A stretch of 64,000 bases of DNA from Wolfiporia cocos (lineage: Eukaryota; Basidiomycota; Agaricomycetes; Polyporales; Phaeolaceae), in assembly GCA_029448655.1 (NCBI GenBank), contig JACCLO010000002.1, positions 3,410,001-3,474,000 of the forward strand, given 5' to 3'. Under the pieces are notes generated by a model. The model did not search any database. It had not been told where the DNA came from and was given only the letters and a program-made list of their open reading frames with translations. Numbering within the stretch: the first letter of the stretch is position 1; each line of letters starts with the position of its first letter. Positions 12,801 through 20,761 of the stretch are shown piece after piece. A program made the translations under genes and the position numbers.

Positions 12801-13860
12801 TAATGATCTGTATCTTCGTTCGGAATTTCCTCCGCGTTTCCCCTTTCTTTCCTATGATCTTAGGATTATTTTTCGCGAAGCGTCGAATTGCTTCGTACTC
12901 TTCAGGCGTATAGAGTCGTTGCGCTGTCTCCTCGGGTTGGTCTGTAGATCCAAATCCCTTCTCTCCCCTCTCTGTTTCGTCTAGGTCTTCTACCTTTATG
13001 ATGTCGGGGGTTAGGTGTCGTTCGAATATTATCTGGGCTATTCGCATGCCCGGGATAATTCTGTGTGCGTTGGCTGAATAGTTGAAGATGATGGCTCCAA
13101 CATCTCCTCGGTAGTCTGAGTCTATGACTCCAGCCTGCACCACCAGTCCGTGTTTAAGGGTGTTGCCTGATCGTCCGGCCAACCTCCCGTATGATCCCTT
13201 TGGAATCTTCATTTTTATTCCTGTGGAGACAAGTTTCCATCCCCCAGCTGGGATCTCGGTTTCTTCTGCGGCATAAAGGTCGTATCCCGCAGCTTCTTGA
13301 GTTCCTCGTGTTGGGACCTTTCCTTCTGGGGTAATTACCATTTCCACCGTATCTATTTGGATTGTGGTTTCTGGTTTTCTTTCTTCTGCCCCTAGTACTG
13401 ATCGTACGTCAACCGTCTGGTCCTTCCAGTCGATCGTGGGGTTTTCGTCTTTCAACCACCCGTACCCTAGGATCATATTTTCCGTGCCGATCGATCCTAC
13501 CAGGAATCGGACTTTCCGTGTCTTCTGGGTTTTCGGATATCGTAGGAGTATGGTGGCTTCTCGATCTATTCACCCGTCTTTGTTTTCTGTCCCGTCAACG
13601 TTCTTGACAATGATCGGGTTCTTCAAGGATTGCGTGGGTACCCTATATTTTTCTACCACTCTGCTGTGGATTAGGTTCGACATTGCTCCGGAGTCGATTA
13701 ATGCATTGCATTTCACGGGTTTTGCCAGCGTCATGATTACCGGGATGAAGAGGGATCGATTCTTCTCAAACGAGGTAATTACATGCGCTGCTTTCTCGGA
13801 GGGTAAGACCGTGGGCTTCCCTCCTAGGCAAAATCCTGTTCTTCTACGAGCTGTGCTAAG
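9835..13860 (-). pseudogene. pol: Pol polyprotein with two in-frame TGA codons
   Basis: A single frame, -1 to gag, open from before 13,860. Domains in order: aspartic protease (ALIDSGAM at about 13,700; ILGYGWL at its end); a dUTPase (12,937-13,341); reverse transcriptase with YMDD at 12,139-12,150; RNase H (ETDAS ... RSDHQNL ... ADTLSW). Integrase follows, with H-H-C-C (GHPGIWG ... CAICQQ) and a D-D-E core (VDFVTDLP, ISDRGPQF, TDGQTERMNQ), then a GPF-type module. A C-terminal chromodomain (about 9,838-9,984; YLVKWKGY) would direct insertion to marked chromatin. TGA codons at 13,570-13,572 (protease) and 11,593-11,595 (RNase H) interrupt an otherwise continuous frame. Comparison with the family suggests CGA as the likely ancestor, at least for the second. 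The frame stays open to 9,172 past the chromodomain, but there it overlaps the zinc-knuckle ORF. Confidence 0.9.
12937..13341 (-). other. dUTPase domain inside Pol
   Basis: About 135 residues between protease and RT carrying all five trimeric dUTPase motifs: GYDLYA (1), GRLAGRSG (2), [12 protein letters not shown] (3), RIAQIIF (4) and RGEKGFGST (5). The catalytic Asp of motif 3 and the Gly-rich C-terminal arm are present, so the fold looks competent. The enzyme hydrolyses dUTP to dUMP and would limit uracil incorporation during cDNA synthesis. A dUTPase in this position occurs only in a minority of LTR retroelements and retroviruses. Confidence 0.92.
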
Positions 13861-15680
13861 AGCTCGGGGTTCTTGGCTTTCAAGGCCCTGATCGCAGTGA
13901 CCGCTCTGTTTGCAGTGGTATATTCAGTTTCTTCCTCAGAAACTTCTTCGATGCGAGCTTCCTGCTCGGCTTCTTCTTCTTCGGTTTTCCGGGTAGTCCG
14001 CCTGGGGCGGGCTGACTTCCTTGGTTTCTTTGGGCAGTCTCGCGACATATGCCCTGGCTGATGACAAGTGAAACACTTGCCCTTCTTGATGTGATCATCC
14101 CTTTCCTGGGTGGTCATTCGATCTACATCCATCGCGTTCGGATCTTTCGGTGTGGATGTCTGCGGAGCACTAGTGCGTCCACTATTCTGGTTTGGGGCTT
14201 GCCAAGCCTTTTTCTTGACAAACGTTTTATCACGTTTCAAGAATATCTTGTATGTGTTTTCGTAGTACGAGGCAGCGGACTGCCATTCGTCGATGGTCGC
14301 TGGTAGCGGCCGAACACCGATGATGTATCGGGTCGTGTGTTCTGGTAACCCTTTCTCGAATAGGGTTATAAGCAGTGCGTTTCCGTCCGCACTGTATCGG
14401 TCGTACTGGGCTTTTCCAGCCAGGTTATTGAACTCGGTGATATAATCATCGATGTCCTTTCTGTCCTGAGTTACGTCCAGGATTTTCTTCCGCGCCTTCT
14501 GTACTTCTTCGATGGCTCCGAAGGCTTTCTGGAAGTCTGCATCGAACTGTGCGAGACTAGGCGGGAAGAATCGTTTCATCTGGGGGTTCGTATAGACTCG
14601 GTGATAATTCTGTTTCCATTGGCCCGTTTTCCCCTTGTTCGAAATATAAGAGAGGATAAAGATCACTCTCTGAACGTCATTCTGGAACGACGTTTCGTAC
14701 ATCGTAAACCAGGAATTGCACTGGTTTATGAAGTTCTGCATGTCAGATCGTTCCCCATCGAATACGTCGGGGGGGTTGATCTTTATCATCGGGGGTCGGT
14801 AGTACGGGTTCGGCGCCGGAGGTTGAGGCTGCGGTGCATTCGGTGGTGGAGGTCCCCCTGGGGGTCCTCCTCCTCCCGGGTATCCTCCACCCGGGTTTCC
14901 TGGGTTTCCCCCGGGGTTCCCTGGGTTTCCTCCTCCAGGGGTTCCTCCTCCGGGGTTCGCGGGGGTTCCTCCTCCGAGTCCTCCAGGAGGGGGGGCATTT
15001 CCTCCTCCGAGTCCGAAGTTTCTTCCCAGTCCTCCTCCGCCTGTATCTGCGGAGGTTCGTCCAAATAGGCCTGAAGGCCATGTTCCTGGGTTTGTCGTTC
15101 CCATTCCTCCGCTTGGGCTAATCCAAGACGGATCTCCTCCGCTACCCATTCCGGGTGCGTTCTGTGGGGGGTTTCCAAAGAGGTCTGTTCCTCCAGCCAT
15201 AGACCCAATCCCACTCTGCGCAAAAGCAGATATAAATCCTGGAGGGTCCTGTCCTCCGGTCTGGCTGTTATCTGTTCCTGTAAAGTTTCCAGGATTTCTC
15301 CCATCATCTTCGATGCGCTCAATTCCTGCCATTCCTGTGGTGCCCGAAGGCTGATTTGTATTTCCATCGGCATCAGAGGTTCTGTTGATGGTTTCGTCTT
15401 CTGTCAATGTTACTGTTGACATCGGAGGGATTTCTCCGAATCGTTTAAACGCTTCACGCGTTATTTCCCAAGCGGTCGTTCCTGCGGAGGGGTATACTTG
15501 TACCCACTTCGATGCCCTATCTTCTCTGGGGATGACAACAATTCCTCCGCGGTTACGGAAGGCTCCAATGGTGTCAGTCCACTCGTATCGGTTGAGTCTG
15601 TAGACTCCCTGAATGTCCTCGGGCAAGAGTTCAATCAGTCGTGCTGGGAATTCTGGTCCAAATATCATGTGCCCTTGCAC
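13824..15680 (-). CDS. gag: Gag polyprotein of the chromovirus
   Basis: 618 codons in one uninterrupted frame; the ATG lies 34 nt past the 5' LTR. The N-terminal third contains a long Gly/Pro-rich region (about residues 170-285). The capsid-like part follows (about 290-490, including the QWKQNYHRVY and ARKKILDVTQ blocks). A CCHC zinc knuckle, C-x2-C-x4-H-x4-C within KCFTCHQPGHMSRDC, lies near residue 545. The C-terminus is basic then acidic and ends in a TAG at 13,824-13,826. Gag packages the element RNA into virus-like particles. The frame is -1 relative to Pol, so Pol expression needs a -1 shift; no canonical X-XXY-YYZ slippery heptamer was seen in the overlap. Confidence 0.92.
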   Translation of the reverse strand: MQGHMIFGPEFPARLIELLPEDIQGVYRLNRYEWTDTIGAFRNRGGIVVIPREDRASKWVQVYPSAGTTAWEITREAFKRFGEIPPMSTVTLTEDETINRTSDADGNTNQPSGTTGMAGIERIEDDGRNPGNFTGTDNSQTGGQDPPGFISAFAQSGIGSMAGGTDLFGNPPQNAPGMGSGGDPSWISPSGGMGTTNPGTWPSGLFGRTSADTGGGGLGRNFGLGGGNAPPPGGLGGGTPANPGGGTPGGGNPGNPGGNPGNPGGGYPGGGGPPGGPPPPNAPQPQPPAPNPYYRPPMIKINPPDVFDGERSDMQNFINQCNSWFTMYETSFQNDVQRVIFILSYISNKGKTGQWKQNYHRVYTNPQMKRFFPPSLAQFDADFQKAFGAIEEVQKARKKILDVTQDRKDIDDYITEFNNLAGKAQYDRYSADGNALLITLFEKGLPEHTTRYIIGVRPLPATIDEWQSAASYYENTYKIFLKRDKTFVKKKAWQAPNQNSGRTSAPQTSTPKDPNAMDVDRMTTQERDDHIKKGKCFTCHQPGHMSRDCPKKPRKSARPRRTTRKTEEEEAEQEARIEEVSEEETEYTTANRAVTAIRALKAKNPELLAQLVEEQDFA

Positions 15681-15702
15681 CGTGGTAGGTGAGGGAGTGA
15701 TA

Positions 15703-15713
15703 AGCTCGACCTT
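15703..15713 (-). other. predicted self-priming primer-binding site
   Basis: One base after the 5' LTR (minus strand) is AAGGTCGAGCT. It is an exact 11-nt complement of AGCTCGACCTT inside the LTR (16,049-16,039), at the predicted RNA 5' end. The expected 'TGG...' complementary to a tRNA 3' CCA is absent. In fission-yeast Tf1 and related chromoviruses the first 11 nt of the RNA fold back onto the primer site to prime reverse transcription; this layout is the same. The mechanism is inferred from sequence only. Confidence 0.7.
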
Positions 15714-15714
15714 C

Positions 15715-16424
15715 TGTTACGGGTCGAATACCCGTTCGTATATTCGAGTCGCGAATATAGATCGTTCTTCTGCACGTAGGCGGCGAGCCGTATGCAAGGC
15801 AAATACTCGTTAGATGCCTTCAAGTCCTAGGTGTAATTCCTAGGAGATCGTTTAATATCCAATGCGCGTTAGAGGATATAATCTGTTCAGGTGCAAGTCC
15901 GATAGAATATAAGACTCGCCTAAGTCCGAGAAGTCAGTGTGCACTTCGAGGACTTAGTCGTTCAGTTGCTCGAGCGAGAAATACTGAGCGTAGTTTCCTA
16001 CGTTTGAGAACGAGTATAAGACTTCTTGTTTGTACAACAAGGTCGAGCTGAAGAGCTTCGACAGTGGATACATGAGTTTATATACTATGTTAGGTTTTAG
16101 GGGTCAAGTCCATCCCAGATGTCACTGCTACTATCTACGCTATAGTACCAAACGTTTGATAAGTACGGAGTGATATATCTGAAATGATAGATAGAAATGG
16201 AGATGGCGGTTGAACGCCATCTATCAACTGCGAGATGATAAAGATGAAACGGTGACAGAGTTGGATCTGTCAAAAGCAAAACGCTCCCTATATGCTAGTA
16301 CAACTGGGGATACACCCAGTAGAGTCACGAGTAGCCAGGGGGTTGGTCGCGCAACAAGTCCCTGTATCGTATTCACCTTATGGTGAGTTCTGCCAGTGTT
16401 CAAAAAATCAAAATAACCGTAACA
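15715..16424 (-). repeat. 5' LTR of the chromovirus
   Basis: 710 bp, TG...CA ends with an 8-bp terminal inverted repeat, apparently identical to the copy at 7,959-8,668. Read on the minus strand it holds a TATATAAA box (16,084-16,077). About 35 nt downstream is an 11-mer (16,049-16,039) complementary to the primer site, so U3 would be about 375 bp and R would start near 16,049. Two small palindromes, around 15,735-15,760 (tatattcg...cgaatata) and 16,203-16,222 (gatggcg...cgccatc), lie inside it. Confidence 0.95.
16077..16084 (-). promoter_or_regulatory. TATA box of the retrotransposon promoter
   Basis: TATATAAA on the minus strand inside the 5' LTR. The first base is 35 nt upstream of the 11-mer at 16,049-16,039 that matches the primer site. 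That is the usual TATA-to-start distance, so the RNA 5' end is predicted at or next to that 11-mer. The same box exists in the 3' LTR. Confidence 0.65.
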
Positions 16425-16568
16425 TCTCCCAAGCCCGGGTCAGTCATCTTTGGTGCGCATGGGGGCCCACCGGAGAAGGGCTTTCAACAACGGTCGCGCA
16501 TAGCGGACGCCAGCTCCCTCATGTTCTGCCACTCACCAGATTCTTGGGCTCAGCTATGGGAGGGGTAG
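16425..16568 (+). pseudogene. methyltransferase-like gene copy 1, middle part
   Basis: Coding resumes directly after the retrotransposon's target duplication. PGSVIFGAHGGPPEKGF ... MFCHSP ... LWEG matches PGSVIFGGHGGLPEKGF ... MFCHSP ... LWDG of the intact paralogue. The match ends at the W-E-G codons, where the foldback element begins. Confidence 0.85.
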
Positions 16569-16692
16569 AGTTTCAGTCAACTATCTTAATCTGCCAACTG
16601 CCCTTTGCTTAAGAAATCGCAGTTGCGAGCTAGGTTTGCACGCAGATTAATCTGCTAGCTGCGGCAGATTAATCTACTGTGACAATAAAATG

Positions 16693-16780
16693 GTACATCC
16701 AGGATTCGAACCAAGGGCCTTAGCACAGATGAGAATAAGAGCATCGCAGCATAATTAGCCAACTGAGCCATAGTGACAAC
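16693..16780 (-). other. tRNA-like segment in the left inverted repeat
   Basis: On the minus strand TGGCTCAGTTGG (16,770-16,759) is a good A box and GGTTCGAATCC (16,712-16,702) a perfect B box, followed by a TACCA. It mirrors the right-arm copy, so the two would transcribe outward toward the element ends. The acceptor stem does not pair well, so a working tRNA is unlikely. Confidence 0.6.
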
Positions 16781-17064
16781 AGTTACCATTGACCAATCAA
16801 TATATATATAACGCAAATTTTACACACAATTTCCGCAAATCATCAAGGCAACTAACTGCTACAACAAGCATAAAAAATCAATGATAGTGGTAGCTTGTTT
16901 TACCATTCCTGACCTGGAGCAATTCACAATGGGAAAGTTGAATACAGTGGAATCACAGGTCTTTAGAGGCAGATTCATTTGTATTTGTGTTATGGAAGAT
17001 GTTAAACTGTGAAAATGAAGTTTACAAAATACTCTATATATTTCTTAAAAGTGCAAAGATACTA

Positions 17065-17156
17065 GTTGCACTGTAGCTCAGTTGGCTAATGTATGCTGCA
17101 ATGCTCTTGTTCTCATCTGTGCTAAGGTCCTTGGTTTGAATCCGAGATGTACCATT
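17065..17156 (+). other. tRNA-like segment in the right inverted repeat
   Basis: TAGCTCAGTTGG at 17,074-17,085 matches a Pol III A box and GGTTTGAATCC at 17,133-17,143 matches a B box; a TACCA follows. Start-to-start spacing is 59 nt, as in a tRNA gene with a short intron. Acceptor-stem halves do not pair, so it is not called a functional tRNA. It probably derives from a tRNA gene and may still recruit Pol III. Confidence 0.6.
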
Positions 17157-17275
17157 TTATTGTCACAGTAGATTAATCTGCCGCAGTTAGCAGATTAATC
17201 TGCGTGCAAACCTAGCTCGCAACTGCGATTTCTTAAGCGAAGGGCAGTTGGCAGATTAAGATAATTGACTGAAGT

Positions 17276-17411
17276 CCCTCGGGAGGGCGAGATATTTGAG
17301 AAAGGTACAGTGAAGGTGGAAGTCGTGTTGACTGAGGCCAAGCAGGAGCGACTTACTTTCTTTGAGGGGGGAGTTTGGCACCAACTAAAGTGGTCTGTCA
17401 TGAGGCTGTGA
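17276..17411 (+). pseudogene. methyltransferase-like gene copy 1, 3' end
   Basis: Reads GEIFEKGTVKVEVVL ... GGVWHQLKWSVMRL then TGA at 17,409-17,411. This matches the last 45 or so residues of the intact paralogue (GEVFQKGTVKVDAVL ... WYHLVWSVTRL). With the two upstream parts it accounts for nearly the whole gene. Confidence 0.85.
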
Positions 17412-18141
17412 TTGATCGCGGTTTGGGAGTCGTCTCATGAATGGCGATCTGAAGTTTGCTCCCAGCAAATATCGTAACTTTAGCTCCTCAAAAGTCCCAG
17501 TCAGCGCAATCCGTTCATATGTTGGACTAGTCAAACACACGCGACGGAATGTCGCTACAGAGGTTTGGCAATCGATTCAGCAAAGCCCAGATTCTTGCGA
17601 GTCATTGTCAACGTAAATTTCGTGATGGCACCCAGCGACTCGTGAGATCGGGTTGAAATAAGAGTGTCAACGTATACAATGAACCAAAAATAATCGCACT
17701 GTGGATGCCACAGTTTGTGGCGTATTAGTGTGGCATAGAATCGATTAGCACTGCTCGGTGTTTCGTATACGCACTTACCACGCATGGATCCTGGATATAC
17801 ATCATAGTCCTACTTAAGCGTGGAGCTCACGCATGCAATGAGTGCTAGAAAGTACTGTGCAGGGATGTCGATCAATTCCTGATTCTAGGATTAAACACTG
17901 CGATAGTCCTCTCGCAGGACACATGCCACACTCCTGAGCGTCACCCGGGTGATAAGCCGACGCAACCTCATTCCTGGGCCAAATTACTGATGGATGTTAC
18001 GTACAACGCTGCGGATGACACAGCCAGTCCCTAGGCATGTCGGATTCTGGCTTTCCGGAAGCCGAACGCTGTAATGGCGCTTACTTTCGGACCCGGGCGG
18101 CAGAGTGCTTCCGCAGGAGGTGACTCCGTGATCTCTCTAGC
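17412..18141. other. intergenic region upstream of the intact methyltransferase-like gene
   Basis: 730 bp with no recognisable gene. It must contain the promoter of the gene starting at 18,142; no clear TATA box was found in the last 150 bp. Open frames on either strand have no conserved features. Confidence 0.5.
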
Positions 18142-19329
18142 ATGAATCGATTTGAGCTCCCTTCTTTCCTTGTTGAAATGTCAAAGCAAGCTGAGCATGA
18201 CAAAGACGGAACCACGTTTGTCGATGATGAGGACGACATCCCTCTTGACGAAGCCTACTCGTTGAACGAGCAAGAATTGGCATTCTTCAAGTCTCAGACA
18301 GGGATCCAGGACGAGGCCGAGCTGAAGCAGCATATTCTCCAAGTGCAGGCGGATGCGTTGGCGGTATATACCATGAACCTAATCCGACAGGCTGGTCTAC
18401 TGATCGAGCCTACGACAGGTCCATCCTTACCCTTGTATTCGCTACCTCTCCTTCACTAGGTACGCTATTTATGAATTTTAGCTGGCATAGCTGACCCATT
18501 AATTGTGGCTTTGCTAGACTTGTAATGTCCCGTATGCCCGCATACGAGCAGCTCTTGAAGCTCGGAAGGGAGCGTCAGAACCCGCTGTTCCTCGACATTG
18601 GATGCTGCTGTAAGCCAAACAATATGAGTGTCACTCAATTATCTAAGGTTCAGTGCAGTCGGAAACGATTTGAGGAAGGCTGTCGCCGATGGGTTCCCGG
18701 TAAATGGCGCGATCGGCTCCGATCTTCATCCAGGTCAGTGCAAAATAGAATTCCAGGCACTCGATTGACATATCACGTGCCCTACAGAGTATTGGCAGCT
18801 AGGACATCAGCTCTTCAAGACAACCAAAGAGAAATTTCCCGCTCATTTCATCCCTGGAGATGCGCTCAGCCCTGAGTTCCTGGAGCCTGTGCCGCCGTTC
18901 TACGCACCTCCCACGAGCCCCGTGCCCGACTTATCATCGCTTACAACACTGACGCCTCTACACGGTCACATCTCGGTCATACATGCATCATCGTTCTTCC
19001 ATCTCTTTGACGAGGCCACCCAGTTGCGGCTCGCGAAGGCAGTGGCCGGGCTTCTCTCTCCCGAGCCTGGCTCCGTGATCTTCGGCGGGCACGGTGGCTT
19101 ACCGGAGAAGGGTTTCAGGGACAAAACGCGTCTTACAAGTAACGGCCAACCCATGTTCTGCCACTCGCCGCAGACCTGGATAGAACTTTGGGATGGGGAG
19201 GTCTTCCAGAAAGGCACTGTGAAGGTAGACGCTGTTCTGGTGGAGACCCCGACTGATAATATCCATATTGGGAAGTACCTACAAGGTGATAGCTGGTACC
19301 ACCTGGTTTGGTCTGTAACGAGACTGTAA
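18142..19329 (+). CDS. SAM-dependent methyltransferase-like protein, intact copy
   Basis: Five exons: 18,142-18,363; 18,419-18,459; 18,518-18,609; 18,659-18,733; 18,788-19,329. All four introns are GT-AG, 49-58 nt, and the phases close to give 323 residues. After an acidic N-terminus and the ELAFFKSQTGIQ block comes a class I methyltransferase-like motif I, FLDIGCCFGNDLRKA (split by intron 3 after Cys-Cys). GAIGSDLHPEYW is the likely SAM-ribose acidic region, HFIPGD is a motif II-like segment, and HISVIHASSFFHLF follows. The C-terminus contains FCHSP and WYHLVWSV blocks conserved in the broken copies. Substrate unknown; such genes are often multicopy in agaricomycetes. No targeting signal is apparent, so it is probably cytosolic. 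Function is assigned from motif shape, not from a characterised orthologue. Confidence 0.85.
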
Positions 19330-19707
19330 TCAAACAATGGTAGTCGCAATCCTTCTGCTTACTTGGTATATAGCCGCACGTTAAAAATTGAAATTGTTAT
19401 ACTGTACAACTGTTATGACACGAGCCCGGAAAAACTTGATCCGTTTGTGGCCGAAACACCTCCGTTCAAATCAATACACGCAGAGTAGTCGAAGGAAGGA
19501 CATGCTGCCGCACACGAAACAGTCGTTGGCAGCGGACAGTATTTCCCGATGTTGGGAACACAATGTCAGCGCATCTGCATGCGATTGCGCTTGTGTACCC
19601 CAAAGGCACGCTCACGCTCAACTTGTTGCAGGGACTTCAAATGGATCTTGTTCCCGCACGCTCAAGCATGCATTGAGTGGGGCTCTCTAAGCATCTGTAT
19701 TGCATCT

Positions 19708-20761
19708 TCAACAGCTGAACTCAGACAAAGTGAGATGAACACCAACCACGCTGGCTACAACGGGAGGACGATCCCATGAGGGATTCTCATCTCCGACCAC
19801 AAACTGAGTCACCGTGCGGAATCCATGGCGTTCGTAGAACGATGTATTCGCAGCATTAGAAGAGGTCAGAAACACTCCTCGGTTCTGCTTATCTGCCTGT
19901 CCAAAGATTCCGGCTATCAGTAAGGTATTCTGAAGATCCGGAGCCCAGCGACCGCATACCGTAGCTGTGACATATTCCATCAGCTTGGTTCCATACCCTC
20001 GCCCTTGCTTGCTCGGAGCGACAGCGAGATCTCCGACAGTCAACAGCTCATTGAGGCGATCTCCCAAGCTACTCTTGATGGCTTTGGCTCGTTTGGTATT
20101 TCTTTCGTTCATTCTCTATAGCGAAGCAAGCGTGCATAGGTCAACTGCTTGGTTTCCGGTCTGCTTAGAATGATATACGCACCTTCAACTGCTCCTTCGT
20201 ACAACCTAGTGGGCGCAGAATGCGCACCTTTGCTCTAATGCATGGTTTGGCAACAGAGTCCAGAACCTTATGCACAGTTGATATGGCATTGGGCGCTGAC
20301 TTCCTGAGCGTAGTGAAGAAGGTGAGCTCCATACAAAAGCAATGAATGTAGTTGGGTCATACAAGATCACTACAGCGTCACCCCCATCGATGGTGAACGC
20401 ATCTCCATGACGTATGAAGAATGCCCCCGTTGTGAGATAAATGAGGTCCCAGCTGAAAGGCCAGCCGCGCCTCTTCGAATTCGAGTCCTGTGATAGAGAT
20501 GAGCCACTATGATACGCAATATGACGCGTGCGTACTGGAGTATCAAATATGTACTCAATCACTGGATCACTCTTGAAGGCATTCTTCACCGTCTTGGCGG
20601 AAACGTGAAGCTGATCTTTCCGACGAGGGCAAGTCAGATAGCAGAAGTGCTGTGTCGCGAATCCACGGCTCACAAGGTCTGAGAGGCTTGACTTTCACGT
20701 CGGAAGTATCAATCTGCTCGTAGTTTGCGGCGGGCCTGCGGTGTATTAAGCTGGATGTCAT
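19708..20761 (-). CDS. GNAT-family N-acetyltransferase, copy 1
   Basis: Six exons on the minus strand: 20,761-20,674; 20,615-20,536; 20,487-20,363; 20,303-20,183; 20,115-19,960; 19,896-19,708. All are GT-AG with consistent phase, giving 252 residues. The acetyl-CoA loop is APSKQGRGYGTKLM (Q-x-x-G-x-G/A), preceded by the beta-strand LTVGDLAV. FLTSSNAANTSFYERHGF is the C-terminal GNAT segment. The N-terminal KNAFKSDPVIEYIF block aligns with the paralogues at 31,026 and 32,500, with introns at matching codons. It would transfer an acetyl group from acetyl-CoA to a small-molecule or peptide amine; substrate unknown. The first exon and the last residues are the least certain, since the paralogues end in a short MVREP exon that is not obvious here. 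Confidence 0.82.

Larger units (their letters stand above)
7959..16424 (-). mobile_element. complete Ty3/gypsy chromovirus LTR retrotransposon
   Basis: An 8,466-bp element in minus orientation bounded by two 710-bp LTRs that begin TGTTACGG and end CCGTAACA. It is flanked by a 5-bp target duplication (tctcc at 7,954-7,958 and 16,425-16,429). In element order it carries 5' LTR, primer site, gag, pol in the -1 frame, an extra zinc-knuckle ORF, polypurine tract and 3' LTR. Pol order is protease, dUTPase, RT, RNase H, integrase, chromodomain, which places it among chromoviruses (Ty3/gypsy). Identical LTRs by eye imply a recent insertion. Three in-frame TGA codons (13,570-13,572; 11,593-11,595; 9,335-9,337) show that this copy is not autonomous as read. 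It sits inside methyltransferase-like gene copy 1. Confidence 0.95.
16569..17275. mobile_element. foldback element with tRNA-like sequence in both inverted repeats
   Basis: About 0.7 kb with terminal inverted repeats of roughly 210 bp (about 16,569-16,780 and 17,065-17,275) that match at about nine bases in ten by eye. The centre of about 284 bp is AT-rich and has no ORF. The element interrupts methyltransferase-like copy 1 between codons W-E-G and G-E-I-F. The host motif gggaggg appears on both sides (16,558-16,564; 17,281-17,287), suggesting a target duplication of roughly 8-11 bp. Long TIRs with a duplication of about 9 bp are typical of Mutator-like elements, so a non-autonomous Mutator-like element is the best guess. 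The two arms differ more than the chromovirus LTRs do, so this insertion is probably the older one. Confidence 0.8.

Noticed and set aside
13826..13920. Canonical -1 slippery heptamer in the gag-pol overlap
   Set aside because: The frame relation requires a -1 shift, but no X-XXY-YYZ heptamer in the gag frame was found near the gag stop, so no site is claimed.
16693..17156. Two functional tRNA genes
   Set aside because: A and B boxes are good but the acceptor halves do not pair in either arm, so they are called tRNA-like only.
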